Source of the DNA: Paenibacillus sp. SY21-1
GTDB taxonomy: Bacteria; Bacillota; Bacilli; Paenibacillales; Paenibacillaceae
Reading direction: 5' to 3'
Length of the DNA stretch: 64,000 bases
Assembly (NCBI RefSeq): GCF_005222705.1
Contig: NZ_STGF01000023.1
Span: 54,399-118,398 of the forward strand
Each line of letters starts with the position of its first letter. Within the stretch, counting starts at the first letter, position 1. A model generated the notes under the pieces. It worked only from the letters and a program-made list of their open reading frames with translations, did not search any database and was not told where the DNA came from. Shown piece after piece: positions 17,561 through 26,727 of this stretch. The position numbers were made by a program, and so were the translations under genes.

Positions 17561-19183
17561 TTAGAGGGTGCTGCGGTAATCCTTGGGGGACAGCCCCTCT
17601 TGTTTTTTGAATACCTTGCTAAAATATTTAACATCCTTAATGCCGACCATTTCGGCAATCTGGTTGATTTTCAAGTTAGGATTAAGCATCAGCAGCTTGG
17701 CGTTGTTCATTCTGTAGGCAGTCAAGTATTCGGTAAAATTAACGGCGTATTCCTGTTTGAACTTGCGTGAAATATATTCGCGGCTTACAAAAAAAGCGCC
17801 GGCAATTTGCTGGAGAGAAAGCTCCTCGGCATAGTGCTGCTCCACGTATTTTACAATATCGCGAAACGTATGCGCTTCCTTGGTTTGCCTGACGGTAATC
17901 GCTGCCGAAAGAGCCGTTAAAAGCTCAAAGCTCCATTCGCGCCATGCGTGCAGCGAGAAGGAGTAGCCGTTAAGCGCAGGATGCGGGTTGCTTCGGTCAT
18001 GCTGCTCCAGTTCCGCTTGCGCGGCCCCAGATTTATCGCCTAGCGATTCTTGCAGCAGGGAAAGCCTGAAGTCGAGAATATCTGTTTTCCATTGGCTAAG
18101 CTGCTTCTGGGTAATACGTGCGGATTTTTGAATAAGCTCGCCCCATTGGCTGGACGCTTCCCGGATTTGTTTGTCGCTGCCGCTTAGAACCGCCACCCGC
18201 CACTCCTCACGTACATGGGCAAAAGCGATGCGGGCCGCGCTTCCGGCTTGCTCTCCTCCAGAGCAGCGAACGTGGATAAAGGACTGGCTGTCCAGCAGGT
18301 TGCGCTCATACAGCGCGGCCAGCGCTTCCGCATGCTGAGCGGGAAGACTGGCAGGCAACGGGGCGGGCTGGCCGAGTCCGAAATGAGCCTTGCGCTGAAG
18401 GGTCATATGAAGACCTTGATTAATCCGGCTTAACAGATCATGCATGTCCGTCTTATCGTCCCAGACAAGCAGGATGATTTGGTCGGGAGCCCCCCAATAT
18501 TTATAGGCAATGCCGGTCCCGCCTGCGGTGACGAACTCATTGCATATATTCGTGAGCGCGTAATTCAGCAGATCGGGGTCGTTGCCGAAGCGTGTGAGCA
18601 GTGCCTTGTCCCCGGCATCAATCTGGAGCAATGCGAGCCTGGCGTTTGCGCTTTGCCCGGGAATAACGCCTTCCGCCTGCAGCCGTCTAAAAGCGGATTC
18701 TGCGGCCACCGAATCGTGAATGAGCGACGAAAGCAGCTTCTCTCCGTACACCGGCTTGAATTCATTTAATTTTATATTTTGACGCTGCTGGGCACTGCGT
18801 TCATTTTCTTCCGATCGGGAGGCTTGAACCGCCTTGGCTACGGCTGCATTAATGGCTTCTGCTTCGATCGGCTTGAGAATATAGTCCACGCCGCCGTGCT
18901 GAACGGTGTTTCGTACAAACTCGAAGTCGTTATGGCCGCTTACGACAATAAATTTAACCGTGTCGGCAAACTCGCCGATCCAGGCCATCAAATCCAGCCC
19001 GCTGCCCTCGTTCATCATCATATCCATAATGACGAGTTCAGGCTTCCGGCGGCGGATCAGGTCCATAGCTTCATTGCCGCTTTCGGCTTCCTCGATATCC
19101 GTAATGCCGTGCGAGTCCCAATCTACCAGTAGTCTGACCGCTCTGCGGACTCTCGATTCATCATCCACAATGATTGCTCTCAT
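17561..19183 (-). CDS. AraC-type response regulator (YesN-like)
   Basis: The 540-residue protein has an N-terminal receiver domain (M-R-A-I-I-V-D-D-E; phospho-aspartate in L-V-I-M-D-M-M-M; lysine in I-L-K-P-I), a long middle region of unknown fold, and a C-terminal AraC DNA-binding domain with two helix-turn-helix units ending K-V-F-K-K-Q-E-G-L-S-P-K-D-Y-R. Such regulators, paired with YesM-like kinases, control polysaccharide uptake operons. The ATG shares a base with the stop of the kinase gene (TAATG), so the pair is translationally coupled. The likely target is the divergently transcribed sugar importer at 21121. Confidence 0.93.
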   Translation of the reverse strand: MRAIIVDDESRVRRAVRLLVDWDSHGITDIEEAESGNEAMDLIRRRKPELVIMDMMMNEGSGLDLMAWIGEFADTVKFIVVSGHNDFEFVRNTVQHGGVDYILKPIEAEAINAAVAKAVQASRSEENERSAQQRQNIKLNEFKPVYGEKLLSSLIHDSVAAESAFRRLQAEGVIPGQSANARLALLQIDAGDKALLTRFGNDPDLLNYALTNICNEFVTAGGTGIAYKYWGAPDQIILLVWDDKTDMHDLLSRINQGLHMTLQRKAHFGLGQPAPLPASLPAQHAEALAALYERNLLDSQSFIHVRCSGGEQAGSAARIAFAHVREEWRVAVLSGSDKQIREASSQWGELIQKSARITQKQLSQWKTDILDFRLSLLQESLGDKSGAAQAELEQHDRSNPHPALNGYSFSLHAWREWSFELLTALSAAITVRQTKEAHTFRDIVKYVEQHYAEELSLQQIAGAFFVSREYISRKFKQEYAVNFTEYLTAYRMNNAKLLMLNPNLKINQIAEMVGIKDVKYFSKVFKKQEGLSPKDYRSTL

Positions 19184-21006
19184 TAAGTTTCACGCTCCGT
19201 TTGCCGATTCACGGGAATGGTCAAGGTTATATCGACGCCCTGACCCTTTTTATTTTTCAGTTCAAGTCGGGCCTCTTCTCCGCAAAAAAGCTTCAATCGC
19301 GCGAGTACGTTAGCAAGCCCGATAGAAGAGCTGGAGGGATCTTCTCCAATGGCATCCGCATGATTTTTCATCAGGCTGGCGGATAGCTCGGAAAGCTCCC
19401 CTCTGATTTGCTCCAGACGCTCCTCCGGAATTGGCGCGCCGTTGTTGGAAACGGAAATCACCGCCTGATTCGGTACGGCGGCGCTTGCCGCGACAACGAT
19501 TTCGCCATCTGCAGCTTGACGGATAATGCCGTGCTTAAAGTAATTTTCAATGACAGGCTGCAGAATCATTTTGGGCATCAAAAGCTCAAGCAACGAATCG
19601 TCGACGTCGTACCTGACGGCGAAACGGTTCTCAAACCGTTCTTTTTGCAGCTCAATGTAGGCTTTGACATGCTCCAGCTCCTCTCGCAGCGTAACCACCT
19701 TGCTGTCGTTATGCATGCTATAGCGCATCATTTTGGCAAGTGCGGACAGCAGGGCGTAAATCTGCGGCGCCTTCATCTCAAGGGCAAGCGTTCCAATAAT
19801 TTGCAGCGTATTGTTAAGAAAATGCGGATTGATCTGCGCCTGCATCGCCCTTAGCTGATTGGTTTTGCTGGACAGCTCCAGCTTGTACTCACGCAAAATT
19901 AAATTGTTGATCGTTCCCATCATATCGCGGAACCGGTTCATGATCGAGCCGATTTCGTCATTGCTGTCCGCCGGAGGGATGATCACGCTTAGATTGCCCG
20001 TCTGAATCTGGTTCATATATCGGACAAGCTGCCTGATCGGCGCCGTAATTCGGATGGATATAACAATCGTAGCGGATACAATGACCAACAACGACACAGC
20101 AAGCAGCAGCAGATTGATACCGGCAGCACGATTAGCATCCTTTGTCAGAAAAGAAACGGGGATTTGCTTGATCAACGTCCAGCTTGTGTTTCGATCCACG
20201 ATTTTCTGATAAATAAATACATTGCCGTCATCCTCAAAGTGTCCGCTGGACAGCTCGCTTCCGGCAATCTGATCCGAATACCAGCCGGCAGTCAGCTTGA
20301 CGCCGTTCTGCGCGGAATCATCGCTATAGATGATAGCGTCATGCTCGTCCACGATATAGATTTTTTCCCGGTTTTTCTCGTACAGCTGATCGACGATATC
20401 GGAGATGGCGTTCATGTCCACATCAACTGCCAGATTGCCGACGACCTCGCTGGACGGCACCTTCTCGATCTGCCGGTGCAGAGTAAAGACATGGCGCGAC
20501 GGGTAATTGGGCTGTGCATCCTTTAACCCGTATTTGTGGCTCATATGAGTAGGCTGTACCCAGACGCTGGCCGGGACACCCTCGCCTTCCTCGATAAAGA
20601 CATCGGTATTGTAGCTGCGCTGCGGCGTGTTTAGCGTGACCAACGTTGCTTTCCGGTTGGCTTTTTCGTACAAATAAACCTGAAAAATATCCGGCACAGA
20701 ATTCGCGATATTGTACAGTACGGCATAAACTCTGGCCTCGCTCTGCACGTCGTCGTATCCGCCCTGCAGCAAATTGAGTATCGAATAGACGTTTGTAGTG
20801 CTCCGGTTCAAATCATCGAGGAGTCCGGAAAGATTGCGTCCGCCCTGATAGAGCAGATTGACGTTTTCTGCGGCGACCCGCGTTTTGAGCGATTGACTGG
20901 TATAAAGATAGCTTACGAGCATCGTCGCAGCAATTGGAATAATCGTAGCAAGCAGTAAAAAGACAATCAGCTTGCCGCGAATGGTGTTCCATTTCAAATC
21001 GTACAC
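19183..21006 (-). CDS. Sugar-sensing histidine kinase (YesM-like)
   Basis: The 607-residue product has a transmembrane helix (about 12-35), a large extracellular Cache-like sensor domain, a second helix (about 285-307), a HAMP linker (I-T-A-P-I-R-Q-L), the His_kinase box Q-I-N-P-H-F-L-N-N-T-L-Q with the phospho-accepting histidine, and a HATPase domain. This is the LytS/YesM branch, which pairs with AraC-type regulators. The gene starts 114 bases from the divergent permease gene. The ligand is presumably a sugar or a binding protein loaded with sugar, inferred from context. Confidence 0.92.
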   Translation of the reverse strand: MYDLKWNTIRGKLIVFLLLATIIPIAATMLVSYLYTSQSLKTRVAAENVNLLYQGGRNLSGLLDDLNRSTTNVYSILNLLQGGYDDVQSEARVYAVLYNIANSVPDIFQVYLYEKANRKATLVTLNTPQRSYNTDVFIEEGEGVPASVWVQPTHMSHKYGLKDAQPNYPSRHVFTLHRQIEKVPSSEVVGNLAVDVDMNAISDIVDQLYEKNREKIYIVDEHDAIIYSDDSAQNGVKLTAGWYSDQIAGSELSSGHFEDDGNVFIYQKIVDRNTSWTLIKQIPVSFLTKDANRAAGINLLLLAVSLLVIVSATIVISIRITAPIRQLVRYMNQIQTGNLSVIIPPADSNDEIGSIMNRFRDMMGTINNLILREYKLELSSKTNQLRAMQAQINPHFLNNTLQIIGTLALEMKAPQIYALLSALAKMMRYSMHNDSKVVTLREELEHVKAYIELQKERFENRFAVRYDVDDSLLELLMPKMILQPVIENYFKHGIIRQAADGEIVVAASAAVPNQAVISVSNNGAPIPEERLEQIRGELSELSASLMKNHADAIGEDPSSSSIGLANVLARLKLFCGEEARLELKNKKGQGVDITLTIPVNRQTERET

Positions 21007-21120
21007 TCCCGATCAATAAATTACACCTGTAAGTTCACGACAGTAGGTGTTTATTGCATTAACTAATCGTCATAATAACAATACAACAGCGAAAGAGCAA
21101 CAAAGAAAGGGGACTGCGGA
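21007..21120. promoter_or_regulatory. Divergent promoter region between the YesM-like kinase and the sugar importer
   Basis: The 114-bp space holds an imperfect dyad, TACACCTGT at about 21024 facing ACAGTAGGTGT at about 21041. GAAAGGGGACTGCGG precedes the permease ATG. It is the natural place for the AraC-type response regulator to bind, but no site can be proven by eye. Confidence 0.45.
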
Positions 21121-22002
21121 ATGAGGGGAAGCAAGGCATCCGAATGGGGACTACAGACCTTTTTTGTCGGGCCTGTATTTATATTTTTCTGTTTAATTAT
21201 GGTTGTGCCGTTTTTTCTCGGGATGTATTACGCTTTGACGGACTGGAACGGCGTGGCCAAAACGGTCAATTGGGTCGGGTTCAGCAACTTCAAGGCTATT
21301 TTTGTGAATGACCCGGATTTCTGGTCATCCTTCCGTTTTACCGTTAAATTCACGATTGTCGGCGTTGTACTGGCGAACGTCGTAGGCTTTGCACTGGCCT
21401 ATTTCCTGACTAAAGCGTTGAAGCTGCGCAATTTCATGCGTACAATCTTCTTTATGCCGAATGTCATTGGCGGCCTGCTGCTTGGTTTCATATGGCAGTT
21501 TATTTTTATCAAAGGCTTTAATACGATGTTCGAGCTTACGGGCTGGTCGTTCTTCGGATTGCCGTGGCTAGGCGATTCCGTCACAGGCTTCTGGGGAATT
21601 ACCATTGTGTTTATCTGGCATTCTGCCGGTTATCTGATGGTTATCTACATTTCCTCGCTCACTAACGTGCCAAAAGAAATCATTGAAGCCGCCGAAATTG
21701 ACGGCGCGAATCGTTGGCAGCTGCTGCGGAGCATCATCGTGCCGCTGATCATGCCTGCCGTTACGATCTGTCTGTTCCTTGCGATTTCATGGGCGTTCAA
21801 AATGTTCGACCTGAACCTGTCGCTGACGCGCGGCGGTCCGTTTAAATCCACGGAATCGGTTGCGATGAATATTTACAACGAAGCGTTCCAGAACAACCGT
21901 TACGGGCTTGGAACGGCGAAAGCGATGTTATTCTTTGTCATCGTTGCCATCATTACGATCATTCAGGTTAGATTGACGAAGAGCAAGGAGGTAGAGGCAT
22001 AA
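21121..22002 (+). CDS. Carbohydrate ABC importer permease, MalF type
   Basis: The 293-residue protein has six predicted membrane segments and the EAA loop that docks the ATPase (E-A-A-E-I-D-G-A-N-R-W-Q-L-L-R-S-I-I-V-P). It is a CUT1-class permease for oligosaccharide import. Its stop overlaps the next start (TAATG). It heads a permease-permease-binding protein operon with no ATPase gene; CUT1 importers in Bacillales commonly share one MsmX-type ATPase encoded elsewhere, which would explain the gap. The neighbouring GH43 gene suggests arabinose- or xylose-containing oligosaccharides. Confidence 0.93.
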   Translation: MRGSKASEWGLQTFFVGPVFIFFCLIMVVPFFLGMYYALTDWNGVAKTVNWVGFSNFKAIFVNDPDFWSSFRFTVKFTIVGVVLANVVGFALAYFLTKALKLRNFMRTIFFMPNVIGGLLLGFIWQFIFIKGFNTMFELTGWSFFGLPWLGDSVTGFWGITIVFIWHSAGYLMVIYISSLTNVPKEIIEAAEIDGANRWQLLRSIIVPLIMPAVTICLFLAISWAFKMFDLNLSLTRGGPFKSTESVAMNIYNEAFQNNRYGLGTAKAMLFFVIVAIITIIQVRLTKSKEVEA

Positions 22003-22832
22003 TGGAAAAACGTTATAACGGCCGCATGCTGGCAACAGAGATTATTATGATCGTTGTGTCTCTGCTGTTTCTGGCACCCTTCTACTTCCTTATAGTCAAC
22101 TCCGTCAAGCCGTTTGGCGAAATCATGTCCGACTCGGCAAGCTGGCCTAAAGTGTTCCAATGGGACAACTATACGAGAGCATGGGAGCTTACGAGATTCC
22201 CGGAAGCGTTCGTCAACTCCTTTATCATTACCGTTATCAGCGTTGCGCTGGTCGGCTTGATCAGCTGTATGGGGGCTTATCGCATGGTGCGCTCCAACAC
22301 GCTGTTTAACCGGATTTTCTTCTTTACCCTGATCGCCGCGATGGTTGTTCCATTCCAGTCGATTATGATGCCGCTGCTGCGCGTCGTGAACGAGCTGGGC
22401 GTCAATAATTCGAAGACAGGCTTGATTATGACGTATCTCGGACTTGGCGCGCCGATGGCGCTGTTCCTGTTCCACGGCTTTATCAAGTCGATTCCGCTTG
22501 AAATCGAAGAGGCGGCGACGGTTGACGGCTCTACGCGAATCGGCGTATTTTTCAGGATCGTTCTGCCGATGCTGAAGCCGATGCTGATGACCGTTATCGT
22601 ACTGAACTGTCTATGGGTTTGGAACGATTACCTGCTGCCATCGCTTATTTTGCAAAATCCGGAAATGCGGACGATTCCGCTGGCAACCTTCGCCTTTTTC
22701 GGACAGTACACCAAGCAGTGGGACCTTGCTCTGCCTGCGCTCGTGCTGGGCATTACGCCAATTATCGTGTTCTTCTTGTTCTTGCAACGTTATATTGTCG
22801 AAGGAATCGCAGCAGGATCGGTCAAGGGTTAA
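22002..22832 (+). CDS. Carbohydrate ABC importer permease, MalG type
   Basis: The 276-residue protein has six membrane segments and an EAA motif (E-E-A-A-T-V-D-G-S-T-R-I-G-V-F-F-R-I-V-L-P). It forms the second half of the CUT1 transmembrane channel with the MalF-type protein. The start codon shares one base with the upstream stop, giving coupled translation and equal amounts of the two subunits. The order, with the binding protein last, is less common than binding protein first. Confidence 0.93.
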   Translation: MEKRYNGRMLATEIIMIVVSLLFLAPFYFLIVNSVKPFGEIMSDSASWPKVFQWDNYTRAWELTRFPEAFVNSFIITVISVALVGLISCMGAYRMVRSNTLFNRIFFFTLIAAMVVPFQSIMMPLLRVVNELGVNNSKTGLIMTYLGLGAPMALFLFHGFIKSIPLEIEEAATVDGSTRIGVFFRIVLPMLKPMLMTVIVLNCLWVWNDYLLPSLILQNPEMRTIPLATFAFFGQYTKQWDLALPALVLGITPIIVFFLFLQRYIVEGIAAGSVKG

Positions 22833-22887
22833 TCCCTTCCGATCCCCTGTTTCCATAAAACACAACTAGACTAGGGGGAATTATCGT

Positions 22888-24174
22888 ATGAATAAGAAAT
22901 TTACGTATGTTTTGTCTACGGTTCTGATCAGTTCGCTCGTGCTGGCCGCTTGCGGTGGCAAAGCTGAAAACGGTAACAACGGCGGCAGTGCCGGAGGCAA
23001 GCAGGAGCAAAAAACGGTAACGGTATTCCAGTTCAAAACCGAGATCGTAGAAGGTCTGAACGAGCTGAAAACAGCGTTTGAAGCCGAGCATCCGGACATT
23101 AAACTGGACATTCAAACGGTTGGCGGCGGCGCTGACTACGATGCGGCTTTGAAAACCAAATTCGCATCCGGCGAAGGTCCGGATATTTTCTCCAACAACG
23201 GGTATGCCAAGCTGGATATGTGGAAAGAGCGTCTGGAGGACTTGTCCGACCAGCCATGGGTACAGGATCTTGTGCCTTTGGCGGCGCAAGCGATTACGAG
23301 CGAGGACAAGGTATACGGCTTGCCGCTTGACCTTGAAGGCTTCGGCTTCGTGTACAACAAAGACTTGTTCGCGAAAGCGGGCGTTACAACTCCGCCTAAA
23401 ACGTTCTCTGAGCTTGAAGCGGCTGCGAAAAAGCTGAAGGAAGCGGGCATTACGCCTTTTGCGAACGCTTATCAAGAGTGGTGGCTGGTAGGAAGCCAAG
23501 GGATCAGCGTAGCTTTCTCGAACCAGGACAACACGGACGAGTTTATTAAAGGTCTGAATGAAGGCACGCAATCGATTGTCGGAAACGAGCATTTTGAGAA
23601 CTGGGCGAAGCTGATGCAGCTAACGCTTGACTATGGCAACAAAAATCCGCTCACAACCGACTACAATACGCAAGTTACGATGTTCGCGAACGGCGAAGCG
23701 GCTATGATGCAGGAAGGCAACTGGGCACAGACGATGATCGACGGTATTACGCCGAATATGAATATCGGCGTGCTTCCTATGCCGCTTAGCGATGATGCGG
23801 AAGCGACGGGCAAAGTGACGATCGGCGTGCCGGTTAATCTTGTCGTCAACAAAGATTCGAAGGTGAAAGAAGAAGCGAAAGTTTTCTTGAACTGGCTGGT
23901 AACATCGGATATCGGCAAAGAGTACATTGTGAAAAAGTTTAAATTCATCCCGGCGATGAACACGATTGAAGCGACGGACGAGGACATGGGTCCAATCGCA
24001 GCTGAGCTGTGGGATCATGTAGAGCGCGGAGAAATTTTCCCGCACCATGCAGGCAAATTCCCGGACGGCGTAGCGCAAGAGTTCGGCAGCGCCATCCAGC
24101 AGTTCCTTGCAGGCAAAAGCGACGTGAAAAGCTGGACTGAAAATATGCAAGCGGCTTGGGATAAATTGAAATAA
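22888..24174 (+). CDS. Carbohydrate ABC importer solute-binding lipoprotein
   Basis: The 428-residue protein has a lipoprotein signal peptide ending in the lipobox V-L-A-A-C (cysteine near residue 22), then a Gly/Asn-rich linker and a family 1 extracellular binding-protein fold (T-V-F-Q-F-K-T, A-D-Y-D-A-A-L, and G-E-A-A-M-M-Q-E-G-N-W typical of CUT1 sugar binders). It captures the sugar outside the membrane and delivers it to the two permeases. GGGGGAATTATCGT precedes the ATG. A terminator lies 49 bases past the stop, so it closes the operon. Confidence 0.93.
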   Translation: MNKKFTYVLSTVLISSLVLAACGGKAENGNNGGSAGGKQEQKTVTVFQFKTEIVEGLNELKTAFEAEHPDIKLDIQTVGGGADYDAALKTKFASGEGPDIFSNNGYAKLDMWKERLEDLSDQPWVQDLVPLAAQAITSEDKVYGLPLDLEGFGFVYNKDLFAKAGVTTPPKTFSELEAAAKKLKEAGITPFANAYQEWWLVGSQGISVAFSNQDNTDEFIKGLNEGTQSIVGNEHFENWAKLMQLTLDYGNKNPLTTDYNTQVTMFANGEAAMMQEGNWAQTMIDGITPNMNIGVLPMPLSDDAEATGKVTIGVPVNLVVNKDSKVKEEAKVFLNWLVTSDIGKEYIVKKFKFIPAMNTIEATDEDMGPIAAELWDHVERGEIFPHHAGKFPDGVAQEFGSAIQQFLAGKSDVKSWTENMQAAWDKLK

Positions 24175-24222
24175 GCAAATGCTTGTCTGCATCCCTGGAG
24201 GATGTCATAAAGCAACAACGAG

Positions 24223-24250
24223 AGAGGGGCAATGCGTCCCCTCTTTTTTG
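24223..24250 (+). terminator. Terminator of the sugar importer operon
   Basis: AGAGGGG pairs with CCCCTCT around an eight-base loop and is followed by a run of seven T. The space from here to 24494 shows no convincing gene. Confidence 0.85.
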
Positions 24251-24494
24251 CGTGAATTGCAGCTATAGAAGACAAAAGGTACAGCGTTTGGCCATATGGA
24301 GGGGCAAATGGTTACGTCTTCCACGCTTGCATGGTATAATGGTTCCGAACGTGTACAGCGACAATAATGGGATGAAGTACGGGCAGGCCGCAATATGGGG
24401 AAGAAGCGGTCCTTTTTTAAACATAATATTGAATAACATTTCGCATCCCTTTCTCTATATTTCTCGGAAGCGAAACGAGTATTGGAGTGATAAG

Positions 24495-24686
24495 TTGAGC
24501 AAGGCTAAAGGCAAAGGCGGAACGGGCAGAGGAACAGGCAAGAAGGGCTGGAATCGCTGGCAGGCCGCAGAGAACAGAGCTAAGAACGCACCTAAGCCGT
24601 ACAAAAGCAAAGGAACCAAAAATCAAGGCCCGGCAGGAGCCGCCGGCAAGACAGGCAAAGCCACAGGCGATAAAGCAGGCTTGTGA
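24495..24686 (+). CDS. Small basic DUF3934-like protein
   Basis: The 63-residue product starts at TTG with GGAG seven bases upstream and reads (M)-S-K-A-K-G-K-G-G-T-G-R-G-T-G-K-K-G-W-N-R-W-Q. This Lys/Gly-rich N-terminus with the G-W-N-R-W core matches what I remember of DUF3934, a short family of Bacillales proteins without assigned function. The longer in-frame extension back to 24183 crosses the importer terminator and is not coding-like. The strong positive charge suggests nucleic acid or ribosome contact, but that is inference. Confidence 0.75.
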   Translation: MSKAKGKGGTGRGTGKKGWNRWQAAENRAKNAPKPYKSKGTKNQGPAGAAGKTGKATGDKAGL

Positions 24687-24716
24687 GTCTCATTCACTAT
24701 ATTAAGGAGTGGTCAT

Positions 24717-25031
24717 CTGAGAAAGCAAAAACCGATGTCATTTGAGGATTTGCTGAAAGAGCTGCAAGGACAAAAAGAGCAGAAGGAAACGGGCGAAACG
24801 TCTTTAAAAGAGCTGTTCGGCGAGTCGTTTATGACCCGCTATACGAAGCACGGCAGCTTTGAGGCCTTCCTTGAGAAGGGTAATTTTCAAGTGGAGACGC
24901 AAGAGGATATCGCTCAGCTGCCGGATGAGTTTTTTGATCGTCATGTCGTCAGAGAAACAGATTTTGATAGCTGGAAATCGATGCTGGACGAAGCCAAAAA
25001 GCAGCATGAGCAGAACGGCAACAAGCCATAG
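24717..25031 (+). CDS. Small acidic hypothetical protein, probable CTG start
   Basis: The product reads (M)-R-K-Q-K-P-M-S-F-E-D-L-L-K-E-L and is 104 residues if it begins at the CTG at 24717. AAGGAG (24704-24709) sits seven bases before that CTG, the ideal distance, while the first in-frame ATG (24735) is 25 bases away with no ribosome binding site. The protein is acidic, helical, and carries F-G-E-S-F-M-T-R-Y-T and L-P-D-E-F-F-D-R-H-V. I do not recognise a family. It follows the DUF3934-like gene by 30 bases and may share its transcript. The alternative is an ATG start giving 98 residues. Confidence 0.7.
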   Translation: MRKQKPMSFEDLLKELQGQKEQKETGETSLKELFGESFMTRYTKHGSFEAFLEKGNFQVETQEDIAQLPDEFFDRHVVRETDFDSWKSMLDEAKKQHEQNGNKP

Positions 25032-25251
25032 CAAGGACAGACAGACCGTATTCCCGGCTTTTTGGGGGATGCGGTCTATTTGGTATGCGGTGCTATGACG
25101 TTGAATGGCAGATGCGGTAAAGCGCTTTAAAATTTAGTATAATGACTATGAATCCGCTTCAATTTGCTGGAACAAGCTCGATATTCTCACTATCCTGGCT
25201 TTACGTCCTTATTCTTGCTGCTGCAGTCCAATTCCTTTTGGAGGGAAGATA

Positions 25252-26292
25252 ATGATGCATATATTTAATGAAGCATGCGCTACTGCGAGCCCGCAAGCGG
25301 GCCACAGATTGGCAGATATTCCGGCCCATGACCCGTTTATCGTGACGGACCAGGCGACGCAAACCTATTATTTGTATACGGGCGGCAGTCCGAGATTGCA
25401 CGACATGGACCGTTATGGCGTGTTGGCGTACAAAAGCAAGGATCTTGCAAGCTGGGAAGGTCCGTTCATCGTGTTCGAAATTCCGGATAACGTGTGGGCC
25501 AACCCCCAGCATGGCGCATGGGCCCCGGAGGTGCATGAGTACGCGGGGCGTTACTATTTGTTTGTGACGCTGCATAACAACGATCGACTGTTGGAGGGAG
25601 AGGGGCACGGAGGTTTTCCTATGCAATGGCGCGGCACCGCGATTGCGGCGGCGGATACTCCAATGGGACCGTTCGTCATGCTGAAGCCGGATGCTCCCGC
25701 CGTACCGGAGCAGCTCATGACGCTTGACGGCTCGCTTTATGTTGACGAAGAGGGCGCCCCATGGATGGTGTATTGCCATGAGTGGGTGCAGACTGCAGAC
25801 GGAACAATCGAGGCGGTGCGGATGAAGGAGGATTTAAGCGACAGCTGTTCGGAGCCTCTGCATCTATTCAGCGGATCGGACGCCCCGTGGGACAACGGAG
25901 AGCATCCGGGCGGACAAGCCGCCTCCATGTACGTAACCGATGGCTGCCAGCTATACCGTACCAGCGGCAACCGGCTTGTGATGTTATGGTCCACGTACGA
26001 CAGGGGCAGCTATGTCCAGACCATCGCTCGCTCCGTCAGCGGACGTCTGGAAGGACCGTGGGAGCAGCTTGCTCCGCTTGTTTTCGACGATAGCGGACAT
26101 GGCATGTTATTTCAAACCTTTGAAGGGGACTGGATGCTCATCCTGCACTCGCCTTTCCGCATGCCGGAGTCCAGATGCAAGCTGTACGACATGACAGACA
26201 CCGGAGAGAGCTTTGTAGTCGCACAGGCAAGGCCCGATTTGGACGGGAGCCTGCCGGAGAGCGGCCAAAGGGAAAGCGAAAGACCGGCATAA
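25252..26292 (+). CDS. Glycoside hydrolase family 43 protein
   Basis: The 346-residue protein has the five-bladed beta-propeller features of GH43: an early H-D-P-F-I-V with the general-base aspartate, W-A-P-E-V-H-E-Y with repeated Y-Y-L-F-V blade strands, and L-D-G-S-L-Y-V followed by W-M-V-Y-C-H-E-W, which places the acid/base region. GH43 enzymes remove arabinose or xylose from plant polysaccharides. No signal peptide is seen, so it would act in the cytoplasm on imported oligosaccharides, matching the sugar importer 1 kb upstream. GGAGGGAAGATA precedes the ATG pair. The exact substrate cannot be read from sequence. Confidence 0.85.
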   Translation: MMHIFNEACATASPQAGHRLADIPAHDPFIVTDQATQTYYLYTGGSPRLHDMDRYGVLAYKSKDLASWEGPFIVFEIPDNVWANPQHGAWAPEVHEYAGRYYLFVTLHNNDRLLEGEGHGGFPMQWRGTAIAAADTPMGPFVMLKPDAPAVPEQLMTLDGSLYVDEEGAPWMVYCHEWVQTADGTIEAVRMKEDLSDSCSEPLHLFSGSDAPWDNGEHPGGQAASMYVTDGCQLYRTSGNRLVMLWSTYDRGSYVQTIARSVSGRLEGPWEQLAPLVFDDSGHGMLFQTFEGDWMLILHSPFRMPESRCKLYDMTDTGESFVVAQARPDLDGSLPESGQRESERPA

Positions 26293-26388
26293 CGGCTGCT
26301 TTTTTGCTGGGAAGATGTTCTTTTAAGACCGATAGAATGATCGTAATGGAAGGCCGGCAAAAGAGGACATCGCATTCATTCAAAGAGG

Positions 26389-26417
26389 GAGGGAGACGAT
26401 ATGTCTGCCTCTTTTTT
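26389..26417 (+). terminator. Terminator after the GH43 gene
   Basis: GAGGGAGAC and GTCTGCCTC pair around GATAT and are followed by six T. Confidence 0.8.
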
Positions 26418-26437
26418 ATTTAAGGATTTATAAGTTG

Positions 26438-26518
26438 TACACGTATACGAGGCTTCTATTTCGACGCGAAACGTCAGCCTTGCCGCCAGCAAAGGGCGGC
26501 GTCAGCCGTTTACGCTTG
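26438..26518 (+). repeat. Dispersed 80-bp dyad element, copy 1
   Basis: Runs from TACACGTATA to TTTACGCTTG and matches 52463-52541 along its whole length. Its second half can fold: AAACG...GCCGCC against GGCGGC...CGTTT. It follows the GH43 terminator and precedes the ArsR gene. A 97-residue reading frame across it (26435-26728) is considered accidental. Confidence 0.7.
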
Positions 26519-26671
26519 GTTTGGCCTGAAATGGCTGATTCGGAAATAGGTTATATTGTAAGGGGACAGGCGGCTACAGCTGCAAGGGTCGCTCGATTTG
26601 CACGGCGGGCTTCCACATCGTCCAGCGTCAACGGTTTCATTGGTGAAAATAAGCAGTATAAATTCCTTTAC

Positions 26672-26683
26672 AGGAATATTCCT
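26672..26683. promoter_or_regulatory. Palindrome AGGAATATTCCT, candidate ArsR-family operator
   Basis: A perfect 12-bp palindrome 44 bases before the ArsR-family start, with a related half AATTCCT just upstream and an AT-rich stretch resembling a -10 box just after. Position suggests autoregulation. Confidence 0.45.
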
Positions 26684-26727
26684 TTTGATGTATATTTAAT
26701 TCGGGAAACGTTTGGAGAAGATGCATA

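Noticed and set aside
22611..24275. Long minus-strand frames opposite the sugar importer genes
   Set aside because: They are shadows of strongly supported plus-strand genes, and their sequences are rich in Arg, Ser and Cys without domain motifs.
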